Shown piece by piece: positions 15,322 through 21,646 of a stretch of DNA of 21,646 nt. Position numbers and translations under genes: made by a program. Source of the DNA: an uncultured Eubacteriales bacterium (GTDB taxonomy: Bacteria; Bacillota; Clostridia; Oscillospirales; Oscillospiraceae); NCBI GenBank assembly GCA_900553135.1, contig USCO01000025.1, positions 1 through 21,646 of the forward strand, in the 5' to 3' direction. Each line of letters begins with the position of its first letter. Within the stretch, counting starts at the first letter, position 1. The notes beneath the pieces are model-generated. The model did no database searches, was not told the origin of the DNA, and saw only the letters and a list, made by a program, of their open reading frames with translations.

Positions 15322-15837
15322 TCACTGGTCCTGGTACAAAAATCCCTCTGCCCGCAGGGCGGCCACCACCCGCTGGTAGCTGGCCTGGTCGGGGCAGCGC
15401 AGGGTGTGCAGATGCACCCCTCCCGTGAGGTCGGACAGGGGCCGGGCCCGGCGGCTGTTCACCCGCTCCATAAACTGCTGAATGTCGTACCGGGAGCTCA
15501 GACGCAGCTGGCCGGTGAGCTGGCCGTATACCGGGTGCTCCACCACCACGTCCAGCACCTGGCAGCCGTGGTCCACCATGATCTCCAGCTCCCGGGCCAT
15601 GGCCTCCCCCCGGTGGACGCAGGCCACCCGGCGCACCAGTCCCCCCTGCTCTCCGGGCATGAGGTAACCCCGGGGCGTGGCGGCGATGTCCACCCCCGAC
15701 GCCCGCAGCAGGGCCACGTCTCCCACGATGATCTGGCGGCTCACGGAAAACTCCCGGGCCAGGGCGGCGGCGCTCACCGGCTCCCGGGCCCGCTCCAGCA
15801 GGCGGGTGATGGCTTCTCTTCTCTCGGCAGCCTCCAT
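15322..15837 (-). CDS. niaR: NiaR-type niacin-responsive transcriptional repressor (HTH-11 + 3H domain)
   Basis: A 171-residue repressor of NAD synthesis and niacin uptake genes, which binds DNA when nicotinic acid is present. Residues 5-58 form the HTH (REAITRLLERAREPVSAAALAREFSVSRQIIVGDVALLR). Residues 70-171 form the 3H domain with His75 and Glu83 (VHRGEAMARE), His101 (VVEHPVYGQ) and His142/His144 (GGVHLHT). The spacing His-8-Glu and His75 to His142 matches the metal site I recall for Thermotoga maritima NiaR (His79, Glu87, His146, His148). The ATG at 15837 follows GAGGGAGGATG; the open frame extends 45 codons upstream, but that region holds the promoter and operator. The downstream PTS_EIIC_2 permease and both operator copies make it the local regulator. 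Confidence 0.9.
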   Translation of the reverse strand: MEAAERREAITRLLERAREPVSAAALAREFSVSRQIIVGDVALLRASGVDIAATPRGYLMPGEQGGLVRRVACVHRGEAMARELEIMVDHGCQVLDVVVEHPVYGQLTGQLRLSSRYDIQQFMERVNSRRARPLSDLTGGVHLHTLRCPDQASYQRVVAALRAEGFLYQDQ

Positions 15838-15858
15838 GGTATCATCCTCCCTCGCATT

Positions 15859-15882
15859 CTGTCTTGACAGGAGTGTACCACA
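15859..15882. promoter_or_regulatory. Candidate NiaR operator at the niaR promoter
   Basis: The core CTGTCTTGACAG (15859-15870) is identical to that of the 40-bp repeat. It is followed by GAGTGTACCACA, which matches the flank of that repeat at 9 of 12 positions. Only one side carries the extended flank. It overlaps the expected niaR transcription start, so autorepression is likely. Confidence 0.8.
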
Positions 15883-15900
15883 ACCTTTTCCCGCTGACAA
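15872..15900 (-). promoter_or_regulatory. Promoter of niaR
   Basis: On the minus strand, TTGTCA (15895-15900) and TACACT (15872-15877) are 17 bp apart. The operator core begins just downstream of the -10, the same geometry as at the permease promoter. Confidence 0.7.
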
Positions 15901-15944
15901 GGCCGGGTTTGCCATCTTTCCATCCCTTTTCCCCGGGGAAAACC

Positions 15945-15973
15945 TTGACTTTCCGCCCCAAAATTTATACAAT
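15945..15973 (+). promoter_or_regulatory. Promoter of proS
   Basis: TTGACT (15945-15950) and TACAAT (15968-15973) are 17 bp apart. The start would be near 15980, leaving a leader of only about 44 nt, too short for a T-box. AAAGGA lies at 16008-16013. Confidence 0.8.
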
Positions 15974-16023
15974 TATGGGTACGAGTTTTCCAATCCATTC
16001 TATTGATAAAGGACTGAAGCAAT

Positions 16024-17469
16024 ATGGCGCAAAACCCCAATAAAAAGCAGGTGGAGCAGATCACCGACATGGAGGTGGACTTCGCCCAGTGGTACACCGA
16101 CGTGTGCAAGAAGGCCGAGCTCATCGACTATTCCTCCATCAAGGGTATGTTCATCTACCGCCCCTACGGCTACGCCATTTGGGAGAATATCCAGGCTGAG
16201 CTGGACAAGCGTTTCAAGGAGACCGGTCACCAGAACGTGTACCTGCCCATGCTCATCCCCGAGAGCCTGCTGCAGAAGGAGAAGGACCACGTGGAGGGCT
16301 TTGCCCCCGAGTGCGCCTGGGTCACCATGGGCGGCAGCGAGAAGCTGGAGGAGCGTTACTGCATCCGTCCCACCTCTGAGACCCTGTTCTGCGAGCACTA
16401 CAAGAACATCATCCACTCCCACCGGGACCTGCCCAAGCTGTATAACCAGTGGTGCAGCGTGCTGCGCTGGGAGAAGACCAGCCGTCCCTTCCTGCGTCAC
16501 CGCGAGTTCCTGTGGCAGGAGGGCCACACCATGCACGCCACCGAGGAGGAGGCCCGGGAGGAGACTCAGCGCATGCTGAACATCTACGCCGACTTCCTGG
16601 AGAACGTGCTGGCCATGCCCGTGGTCAAGGGCCGCAAGACCGACAAGGAGAAGTTCAACGGCGCTGAGGAGACCTACACCGTGGAGTGCATGATGCACGA
16701 CAAGAAGGCCCTCCAGTCCGGCACCAGCCACTACTTCGGCGACGGCTTTGCCCGCGCCTTCGACATCACCTTCACCGGCAAGGACAACCAGCCCCACTTC
16801 CCCCACCAGACCTCCTGGGGCGTGTCCACCCGCATGATCGGCGGCATCATCATGACCCACGGCGACAACAACGGTCTGGTGCTGCCCCCCCGCATCGCCC
16901 CCATCCAGGCCATGGTCATCCCCGTGGCCCAGCACAAGGAGGGCGTGCTGGAGGCCGCTACCGAGCTGCTGGGCCGCCTGAAGGCCGCCGGCATCCGGGC
17001 CGACATGGACTCCTCCGACCAGTCCATGGGCTGGAAGGCCGCCCAGTATGAGATGAAGGGCGTGCCCCTGCGCGTGGAGATCGGCCCCAAGGATATGGAG
17101 AAGGGCCAGTGCTGCATCTGCCGCCGGGATTCCGGCGAGAAGGTCTTCGTGCCCCTCAGCGAGCTGGAGACCACCGTGCCTCAGCTGCTGGACGAGGTGC
17201 ACAAGGGTCTCTACCAGCGGGCCAAGAAGAATCTGGAGGACCACACCAAGGTGTGCATGACTCTGGAAGAGGTCAAGGAGTTCATGGAGACCGAGGGCGG
17301 CTTTGCCAAGACCATGTGGTGCGGCGATCTGGAGTGCGAGCTCAAGATGAAGGAGCAGGCCGGCGTCACCTCCCGGTGCATGCCTCTGGAGCAGGAGAAG
17401 GTGTCCGACACCTGCGTGTGCTGCGGCAAGAGCGCCAAGCACATGATCCTTTGGGGCGTGGCTTACTAA
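16024..17469 (+). CDS. proS: Prolyl-tRNA synthetase, archaeal/eukaryal-type (short ProS)
   Basis: Charges tRNA-Pro with proline; a cytosolic class II synthetase of 481 residues. This is the short type without the bacterial editing insert. Visible features are the start MEVDFAQWYTDVCKKAELIDY, the motif 2 region (RWEKTSRPFLRHREFLWQEGH), the motif 3 region (GVSTRMIGGIIMTHGDNNGLVLPP), the anticodon-binding domain from about residue 290 (APIQAMVIPVAQHKEG), and a C-terminal Cys-rich zinc domain (CGDLEC, then CVCCGK) ending in the conserved aromatic GVAY. It is monocistronic, with its own promoter and a strong terminator. Codon use is very regular (nearly all C/G-ending), as expected for a highly expressed gene. 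Confidence 0.96.
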   Translation: MAQNPNKKQVEQITDMEVDFAQWYTDVCKKAELIDYSSIKGMFIYRPYGYAIWENIQAELDKRFKETGHQNVYLPMLIPESLLQKEKDHVEGFAPECAWVTMGGSEKLEERYCIRPTSETLFCEHYKNIIHSHRDLPKLYNQWCSVLRWEKTSRPFLRHREFLWQEGHTMHATEEEAREETQRMLNIYADFLENVLAMPVVKGRKTDKEKFNGAEETYTVECMMHDKKALQSGTSHYFGDGFARAFDITFTGKDNQPHFPHQTSWGVSTRMIGGIIMTHGDNNGLVLPPRIAPIQAMVIPVAQHKEGVLEAATELLGRLKAAGIRADMDSSDQSMGWKAAQYEMKGVPLRVEIGPKDMEKGQCCICRRDSGEKVFVPLSELETTVPQLLDEVHKGLYQRAKKNLEDHTKVCMTLEEVKEFMETEGGFAKTMWCGDLECELKMKEQAGVTSRCMPLEQEKVSDTCVCCGKSAKHMILWGVAY

Positions 17470-17488
17470 GAATTTCAGAGAAAATGTG

Positions 17489-17526
17489 GGGCGTCTCCGC
17501 CGGCTTTGTGCGGGGACGCCCTTTTT
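17489..17526 (+). terminator. Intrinsic terminator of proS
   Basis: GGGCGTCTCCGC (17489-17500) pairs with GCGGGGACGCCC (17510-17521) through one G-U pair, with a 9-nt loop and TTTTT at 17522-17526. Confidence 0.92.
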
Positions 17527-17559
17527 CCGCCTACGTTTCCGGCACTCCCCCTCTTGAAA

Positions 17560-17587
17560 TTGTGAACTTTCTGTGTACTTTTCACAA
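17560..17587. promoter_or_regulatory. Spaced inverted repeat upstream of the AGCS symporter promoter
   Basis: TTGTGAA (17560-17566) and TTCACAA (17581-17587) are 14 bp apart and end about 50 bp before the -10. This is possibly a binding site for an activator or repressor. The spacing excludes a canonical CRP box. Confidence 0.4.
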
Positions 17588-17605
17588 AGATTCGGTAATC
17601 TGCCC

Positions 17606-17620
17606 GAATCCTATGGATTC
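17606..17620. promoter_or_regulatory. Palindrome overlapping the AGCS symporter -35 region
   Basis: GAATCC-TAT-GGATTC is a perfect 6-bp-arm dyad. It covers the place where the -35 of the TATAAT at 17637-17642 should lie, where no good -35 hexamer is seen. A protein bound here would act directly on this promoter. Confidence 0.5.
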
Positions 17621-17642
17621 TTTGTTCCCTTTCCTGTATAAT
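17614..17642 (+). promoter_or_regulatory. Promoter of the AGCS symporter gene, weak -35
   Basis: A perfect -10 TATAAT (17637-17642) is clear. The -35 position at 17 bp is TGGATT, a poor match, suggesting an activator-dependent promoter. The predicted start near 17649 leaves a ~129-nt leader. Confidence 0.6.
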
Positions 17643-17669
17643 AAGCGCAGAAATGGCCCCGCGTTTCCG

Positions 17670-17737
17670 CCGTGAGACGGTGCGCAGGGCTTCCTTGCGC
17701 CCGGGGGACGGGGGGCGCTGGATCAGGCGGCCGTCCC
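17670..17737 (+). promoter_or_regulatory. Structured 5' leader of the AGCS symporter mRNA
   Basis: The gap between proS and the symporter is 308 bp; this is its transcribed part. Three consecutive stem-loops can be drawn: CCGT/ACGG (17670-17680), GCGCAGG/CTTGCGC with a GCTTC loop (17682-17700), and GGGACGG/CCGTCCC closing a 19-nt loop (17705-17737). An A-rich unpaired stretch leads to a weak ribosome site (GAAAGTGAG). It does not match a riboswitch class I recognise. High local GC could alone produce some of this pairing. Confidence 0.4.
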
Positions 17738-17777
17738 AAAGACCCGAGAGAGAATTTTAGAAAGTGAGTGTGTAGCT

Positions 17778-19184
17778 ATGATTGACGCAATTATCAATCA
17801 AATCAGCAACATCATGTACTCCTACCTGCTGATCATTCTCCTGCTGGCGGTAGGCCTGTACTTCACCGTGCGCACCAAGTTCATCCAGTTCCGGATGTTC
17901 GGGGAGTCCATCCTCGTGGTGGGTGAGAAGCCGGACAAGGCCGGTTCCATCTCCTCCTTCCAGGCCCTGATGGTGTCCACCGCCTCCCGCGTGGGTACCG
18001 GCAACATCATCGGTATCTCCACCGCCATCTGCTGCGGCGGCTTCGGCGCCGTGTTCTGGATGTGGATCATCGCCATCATCGGCGGTGCCTCCGCCTTCAT
18101 CGAGTCTACCCTGGCCCAGATCTATAAGCGCCGCGACCCCGAGACCGGCGAGAGCTACGGCGGCCCCTCCTACTACATCGAGGCTGCCCTCCACTCCCGC
18201 ATCCTGGCCGTCATCTTCGCCGTGGCCCTGATTCTCACCTATGCCGGCGGCTTCAACATGCTGGCCTCCTACAACCTGCAGTCCACCTTCAGCAGCTACA
18301 GCTTCTATAACCCCGAGAGCACTCCCTGGGTCATCGGCGCTATCCTGGCTGTTCTGGTCGGCTACTGCGTCATGGGCGGCGGCAAGCGCATCCTGAAGGT
18401 CACCTCCACCCTGGTGCCCTTCATGGGCGGCCTGTACGTCCTGGTGGCCCTCATCGTGCTGGTCATGAACATCGGCTCCATCCCCTATGTCTTTGGCCGC
18501 ATCTTCTCCGAAGCCTTTGACTTCCAGGCCATCTTCGCCGGCTTTGCCGGTTCCGCCATGATGTACGGCATCAAGCGCGGCCTGTACTCCAACGAGGCCG
18601 GCGTGGGTTCCGCCCCCAACGCCGCCGCTTCCGCCAACGTCAGCCACCCCGTGAAGCAGGGCCTGGTCCAGATGCTCTCCGTGTTCATCGACACCCTGCT
18701 CATCTGCACCGCCACCGCCTTCATGCTGCTGTGCTCCGGCGTGGAGCCCGACGAGGCCCTGCAGGGCGCCCCCTACGTCCAGGAGGCCCTCAGCAGCGTC
18801 TTTGGCCCCATCGGCCCCGTGTTCATCACCGTGGCCATGGTCCTCTTCGCCTTCACCACCCTCATCGGCAACCTGTACTATGTGGATAACTGCCTGGCCT
18901 ACATCATCAAGAAGGTGCCCGCCAAGGAGTTTATGGTCCTGTTCCGCATCGACGCCATGCTGCTCATCTTCATCGGCGCCGGCATGCAGATCGGCACCGT
19001 GTGGAACCTGGCTGACGTGCTCATGGGCGTCATGGCCATCATCAACCTGCCCGTCATCGTCATCCTGTCCCGTCCCGCCCTGGCCGCTCTGAAGGACTAC
19101 GCCACCCAGAGAAAGCAGGGCAAGAACCCCGTGTTCAAGGCTGCCAGCATCGGCCTGAAGGAAAAGACCGACTACTGGAACTAA
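17778..19184 (+). CDS. Sodium:alanine/glycine symporter, AGCS family
   Basis: A 468-residue secondary transporter that imports alanine, glycine or a related amino acid with Na+. It has about ten membrane segments. The AGCS signature is VGTGNIIGISTAI near residue 75; further markers are FWMWIIAIIGGASAFIESTLAQIYK, GGPSYYIEAAL, MMYGIKRGLYSNEAGVGSAPNAAA, and FTTLIGNLYYVDNCLAYI. The start at 17778 is the usual family position, just before the first helix. The Shine-Dalgarno is weak (GAAAGTGAG), unlike the strong AGGAGG sites of neighbours. Together with a folded leader and a weak -35 this suggests regulated expression. It is monocistronic with a terminator after the stop. Ala versus Gly or another substrate is not resolved. 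Confidence 0.93.
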   Translation: MIDAIINQISNIMYSYLLIILLLAVGLYFTVRTKFIQFRMFGESILVVGEKPDKAGSISSFQALMVSTASRVGTGNIIGISTAICCGGFGAVFWMWIIAIIGGASAFIESTLAQIYKRRDPETGESYGGPSYYIEAALHSRILAVIFAVALILTYAGGFNMLASYNLQSTFSSYSFYNPESTPWVIGAILAVLVGYCVMGGGKRILKVTSTLVPFMGGLYVLVALIVLVMNIGSIPYVFGRIFSEAFDFQAIFAGFAGSAMMYGIKRGLYSNEAGVGSAPNAAASANVSHPVKQGLVQMLSVFIDTLLICTATAFMLLCSGVEPDEALQGAPYVQEALSSVFGPIGPVFITVAMVLFAFTTLIGNLYYVDNCLAYIIKKVPAKEFMVLFRIDAMLLIFIGAGMQIGTVWNLADVLMGVMAIINLPVIVILSRPALAALKDYATQRKQGKNPVFKAASIGLKEKTDYWN

Positions 19185-19197
19185 TTTGTCCCCATCA

Positions 19198-19228
19198 AAC
19201 GCCGCGGAGCATCTCCGCGGCGTTTTTT
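19198..19228 (+). terminator. Intrinsic terminator of the AGCS symporter gene
   Basis: ACGCCGCGGAG (19199-19209) pairs perfectly with CTCCGCGGCGT (19213-19223) around a CAT loop, followed by a T run to 19228. Confidence 0.93.
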
Positions 19229-19255
19229 ATTGCAGGAACCCCAGACAGACATAAG

Positions 19256-19284
19256 TTGGACACAGGCGGGGTGTATTTTAAATT
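19256..19284 (+). promoter_or_regulatory. Promoter of the two-component system
   Basis: TTGGAC (19256-19261) and TAAATT (19279-19284) are 17 bp apart. AGAAAGGAGGG follows, ahead of the ATG at 19304. The leader would be very short (about 15 nt). Confidence 0.5.
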
Positions 19285-19303
19285 CAGAAAGGAGGGACAG
19301 AGG

Positions 19304-19972
19304 ATGGACCGAATCCTGGTGGTAGAAGATGAGCAAGCCATGCGGGAGATCATCCGGGACTACCTGGCCGCCCACGGCATGGAGTGCGACCTGGCCCGGG
19401 ACGGCCAGGAGGCCCTGGACCTGCTGCGGGACCACGACTACGACGCCGTGGCTCTGGATGTGCTCATGCCCCGGCTGGACGGCTTCGGGGTGTGCCGGGC
19501 AGTGCGGAAGGACAGCGCCGTGCCCATCTTGTTCCTCACCGCTCTGGGCGGAGAGGAGGACGTGCTCCGGGGCTACGCCCTGGGGGCGGACGACTACGTG
19601 ACAAAACCTTTCTCCCTGGCGGTGCTGCTGGCCAAGCTCCAGGCCCTTATCCGCCGCAGCCGGGGAGAACAGCGGTCGGGGGTGCTCTCCTGCGGGGCCA
19701 TCTCGGTGGACACCGGCTCCCGCCGCTGTACGGCGGCGGGGCAGGAGCGGAAGCTGTCCCCCCGGGAATATGAGCTTCTCCTGTGCCTGCTGCGCAACAA
19801 GGGGCAGGTGCTCTCCCGGGCGCAGCTGCTGGACAAGGTGTGGGGCCTGGACTTTGAGGGGGACGACCGGGCGGTGGATGTGCGCATCCGCAGCCTGCGC
19901 GCCGCCCTGGGCAAGGCGGGCAAGCAGATCAAGACGGTATTCAAGGCGGGCTATCGATTGGAGGAGGGATGA
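19304..19972 (+). CDS. Response regulator, OmpR/PhoB family
   Basis: A 222-residue DNA-binding response regulator. The receiver domain (1-120) has acidic Glu8/Asp9, phosphorylation site Asp52 (ALDVLMP), Thr79 (LFLTA) and Lys101 (YVTKPFS). The winged-helix output domain (about 125-222) includes LSPREYELLLCLLRNKGQVLS, AVDVRIRSLRAALG and the closing FKAGYRLEEG. I chose the ATG at 19304 because AAAGGAGGG lies 7-13 nt upstream and the conserved beta strand DRILVVEDE begins there. Its end overlaps the histidine kinase gene region with a GGAGGAGGG ribosome site inside the last codons, so the pair is coupled. Targets are unknown; no transport or resistance gene follows within the window. Confidence 0.94.
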   Translation: MDRILVVEDEQAMREIIRDYLAAHGMECDLARDGQEALDLLRDHDYDAVALDVLMPRLDGFGVCRAVRKDSAVPILFLTALGGEEDVLRGYALGADDYVTKPFSLAVLLAKLQALIRRSRGEQRSGVLSCGAISVDTGSRRCTAAGQERKLSPREYELLLCLLRNKGQVLSRAQLLDKVWGLDFEGDDRAVDVRIRSLRAALGKAGKQIKTVFKAGYRLEEG

Positions 19973-19974
19973 CC

Positions 19975-21612
19975 ATGAAGCATCTCAAGCGGATTTTTAC
20001 CGGGACCCTGCCCCTGTTCCTGCTGCTGTGGGGCATCATGATGTGCTTTCTAGGTTGGCTGACCTGGGAAAAGCGGCAGGCCGATGTGAAGGCTGCTGTG
20101 GACAGCATCTGTACGGAAGCGGACACGCTTTATCGCAATGTTTGGAGCAACGACCTGACCTCTCTGGACCAGAAGCAGGCCCTCCTGTCCCATTGGCTGG
20201 ACAACCAGCTCTACCCCTACAACGGCGTGATCCAGTTCCGCTTTTTGGATGCTCAGGGCCAGGAGGTGGCCCGCAGCCAGATGGCCAAGGGCCGCGCCTC
20301 CCTGGGGCCTTGGTCCAACTACAGCTGGTTCCTCCTGCTGGACCCGGTTCTCAGCCAGGAAGAACAGCTGGACCTTGCCCAGCGGCTGCAAAAGGAGGCC
20401 AAGTCAACGCAGAAATCTTTGACCACACAGAACGCCGCCTTCCAGATGGCTGAGCAGAGTTCGGAGGACAACGCAGAGAATGTTTTCTATTTGGTAGAGG
20501 GTGTGAAAGATGGGGAGGGATTGATCCTCTACCCCAAATCCATCACCTACGTCTGCAGTGACCAAGAGATCGTCCTTCTGGACAGCCACAGCGATTTCTT
20601 TGATGGGAAGGAGATCACCACGATCTGCGTGGACTCGCTGCAGCTCTCCTCTGCCCTGGCAGGACGCAATGTCTCCCCCCAGGAACTGCTGAGCCAGTGG
20701 CAGGAGGTCGAACAGCGGGTAGACCTGATGTCCTCCGGGCTTGACATGCTGCCCGATGACTATGTTTCCTCTTCCGACGTCTCAGGCACCACCTCGCTCG
20801 CCCTGGCGGACGGTTTCACCATGGTCTACGGCTACTCCTACAATCTCACCCACCTCATCCTGGAGGACCTGTGTCTCATCGCTCCCGTCACCCTGGCCGC
20901 CGCCATCGCCATGGCCCTCTTTACCGACTGGCGGCAGCGTCTGGCTATCCAGCGGGAACGGAACTTTGCCCGGGCGGCGGCCCATGAGCTGAAAACTCCC
21001 CTGGCCGTGCTACGGGCCCACGCCGAGGCCCTGCGGGAGGATATCGCCCCGGAAAAGCGGGAACAATACCTGGACGTGGTGCTCTCGGAGAGCGACCGCA
21101 TGGCCGCCCTGGTGGGCCACCTGCTGGAGCTGTCCCGGCTGGAGTCCGGCACAGCGCCCAAGCGGGAACCCGTGGCGCTGGCCCCCCTGGTGCGGGAGGT
21201 GCTCTCCCCCCTGGCCCTGCCCATGGAACAAAAAAACCTCCGGCTCCAAGCGGAGCTGGAGGAGATGTCCCTCACCGGGGACCGGGCAAGGCTGGGCGAG
21301 GCGGTGGAAAATCTGCTCTCCAACGCCCTGCGCCACGCCGTCCCCGGCGGGGTCATCCAGGTGAAGCTGGAGCAGCTGGACCGCCGGGCCCGGCTCACCG
21401 TGTACAACGACGGCCCCAACATCCCCCCAGAGGAGCTGCCCCGGCTGTGGGAGCCCTTCTACCGGGCCGACCCCTCCCGCAGCCGGGACAGCGGCGGCAC
21501 CGGACTGGGGCTGGCCATTACGGGAAAAATCGTCCTTGCCCACCACGGGCAGTACTGGGCCGAGAACCGCCCTGGCGGCGTAGCCTTTATCATGGAATTT
21601 CCCATTTCATAA
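19975..21612 (+). CDS. Membrane sensor histidine kinase with a large extracellular domain and no HAMP
   Basis: The kinase partner of the upstream response regulator; 545 residues. TM1 spans about 11-31 and TM2 about 299-318, leaving ~267 extracellular residues I cannot assign to a known sensor family. TM2 is followed after only ~18 residues by the HisKA box (AAAHELKTPLAVL, His337), so there is no HAMP domain. The ATPase domain shows Asn450 in NLLSNALRH, then DGPNIPPEELPRLWEPFYR, SGGTGLGLAI and a final FIMEFPIS. The ATG at 19975 suits the GGAGGAGGG site; another ATG six bases upstream overlaps the previous stop but lies too close to it. The sensor-coding part looks less GC-rich than the kinase part, perhaps a faster-evolving ligand domain. 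Confidence 0.92.
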   Translation: MKHLKRIFTGTLPLFLLLWGIMMCFLGWLTWEKRQADVKAAVDSICTEADTLYRNVWSNDLTSLDQKQALLSHWLDNQLYPYNGVIQFRFLDAQGQEVARSQMAKGRASLGPWSNYSWFLLLDPVLSQEEQLDLAQRLQKEAKSTQKSLTTQNAAFQMAEQSSEDNAENVFYLVEGVKDGEGLILYPKSITYVCSDQEIVLLDSHSDFFDGKEITTICVDSLQLSSALAGRNVSPQELLSQWQEVEQRVDLMSSGLDMLPDDYVSSSDVSGTTSLALADGFTMVYGYSYNLTHLILEDLCLIAPVTLAAAIAMALFTDWRQRLAIQRERNFARAAAHELKTPLAVLRAHAEALREDIAPEKREQYLDVVLSESDRMAALVGHLLELSRLESGTAPKREPVALAPLVREVLSPLALPMEQKNLRLQAELEEMSLTGDRARLGEAVENLLSNALRHAVPGGVIQVKLEQLDRRARLTVYNDGPNIPPEELPRLWEPFYRADPSRSRDSGGTGLGLAITGKIVLAHHGQYWAENRPGGVAFIMEFPIS

Positions 21613-21615
21613 GAA

Positions 21616-21646
21616 AAGCGACCCAGGCATTAAGCCTGGGGCGCTT
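21616..21646 (+). terminator. Probable terminator of the two-component operon, at the window edge
   Basis: AAGCG-a-CCCAGGC pairs with GCCTGGG-g-CGCTT around an ATTAA loop, starting 4 nt after the kinase stop. The window ends inside the last T residues, so the T-tract cannot be judged. Confidence 0.75.

Noticed and set aside
15974..16023. A T-box leader for proS.
   Set aside because: The leader is only about 44 nt from the predicted start, and no antiterminator-like sequence or terminator is present.
17560..17587. TGTGA/TCACA as a CRP-type site.
   Set aside because: The half-sites are separated by 16 bp, not the 6 of a CRP box.
17643..17777. A glycine riboswitch before the AGCS symporter.
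   Set aside because: Glycine riboswitches often precede such genes, but I could not find the conserved tandem aptamer cores; the stems seen are different.

Overview
The window looks like a chromosomal segment of a GC-rich Firmicute, most likely a gut Clostridia member of the Oscillospiraceae (Flavonifractor/Lawsonibacter-like). The reasons are strong AGGAGG ribosome binding sites, rpsF-ssb-rpsR gene order, a NiaR (3H-domain) repressor, an archaeal-type prolyl-tRNA synthetase, YfcC-type carriers and high GC. This placement is by eye. I see no phage, insertion sequence, CRISPR array, tRNA or rRNA.

Layout. (1) 1-2716: a frameshifted SLC13/ArsB-NhaD-type permease fragment on the minus strand runs off the left edge. 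Its promoter overlaps that of the divergent rpoN (sigma-54), which is translationally coupled to a HAD phosphatase. (2) 2757-7718: two paralogous YfcC/DcuC-type carriers flank an imidazolonepropionase-like amidohydrolase, all on the minus strand. A divergent MerR-family regulator sits next to them. The carrier promoter has the MerR hallmark: TTGACA and TATACT 19 bp apart, with a near-perfect 21-bp dyad in the spacer. (3) 7762-12588: a complete branched-chain amino acid ABC transporter, livK-livH-livM-livG-livF, transcribed leftward from a strong promoter. (4) 12777-13902: the rpsF-ssb-rpsR operon, with its own promoter, a leader with alternative hairpins, and a terminator. (5) 14106-15837: niaR and, downstream on the same strand, a PTS_EIIC_2-fold permease. 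Both promoters carry the same CTGTCTTGACAG operator core, and at the permease it is the centre of a 40-bp inverted repeat. (6) 16024-19184: proS and an AGCS-family sodium:amino acid symporter whose long leader holds dyads and stem-loops. (7) 19304-21646: an OmpR-family response regulator and a histidine kinase with a large unassigned extracellular domain and no HAMP, ending in a terminator.

Theme. Much of the window concerns uptake of amino acids, organic acids and probably a pyridine vitamin, each with local control. The best leads are the NiaR-controlled PTS_EIIC_2 permease, a strong candidate niacin or nicotinamide transporter and not a sugar PTS, and the MerR-controlled carrier-amidohydrolase-carrier module, whose substrate is unknown.
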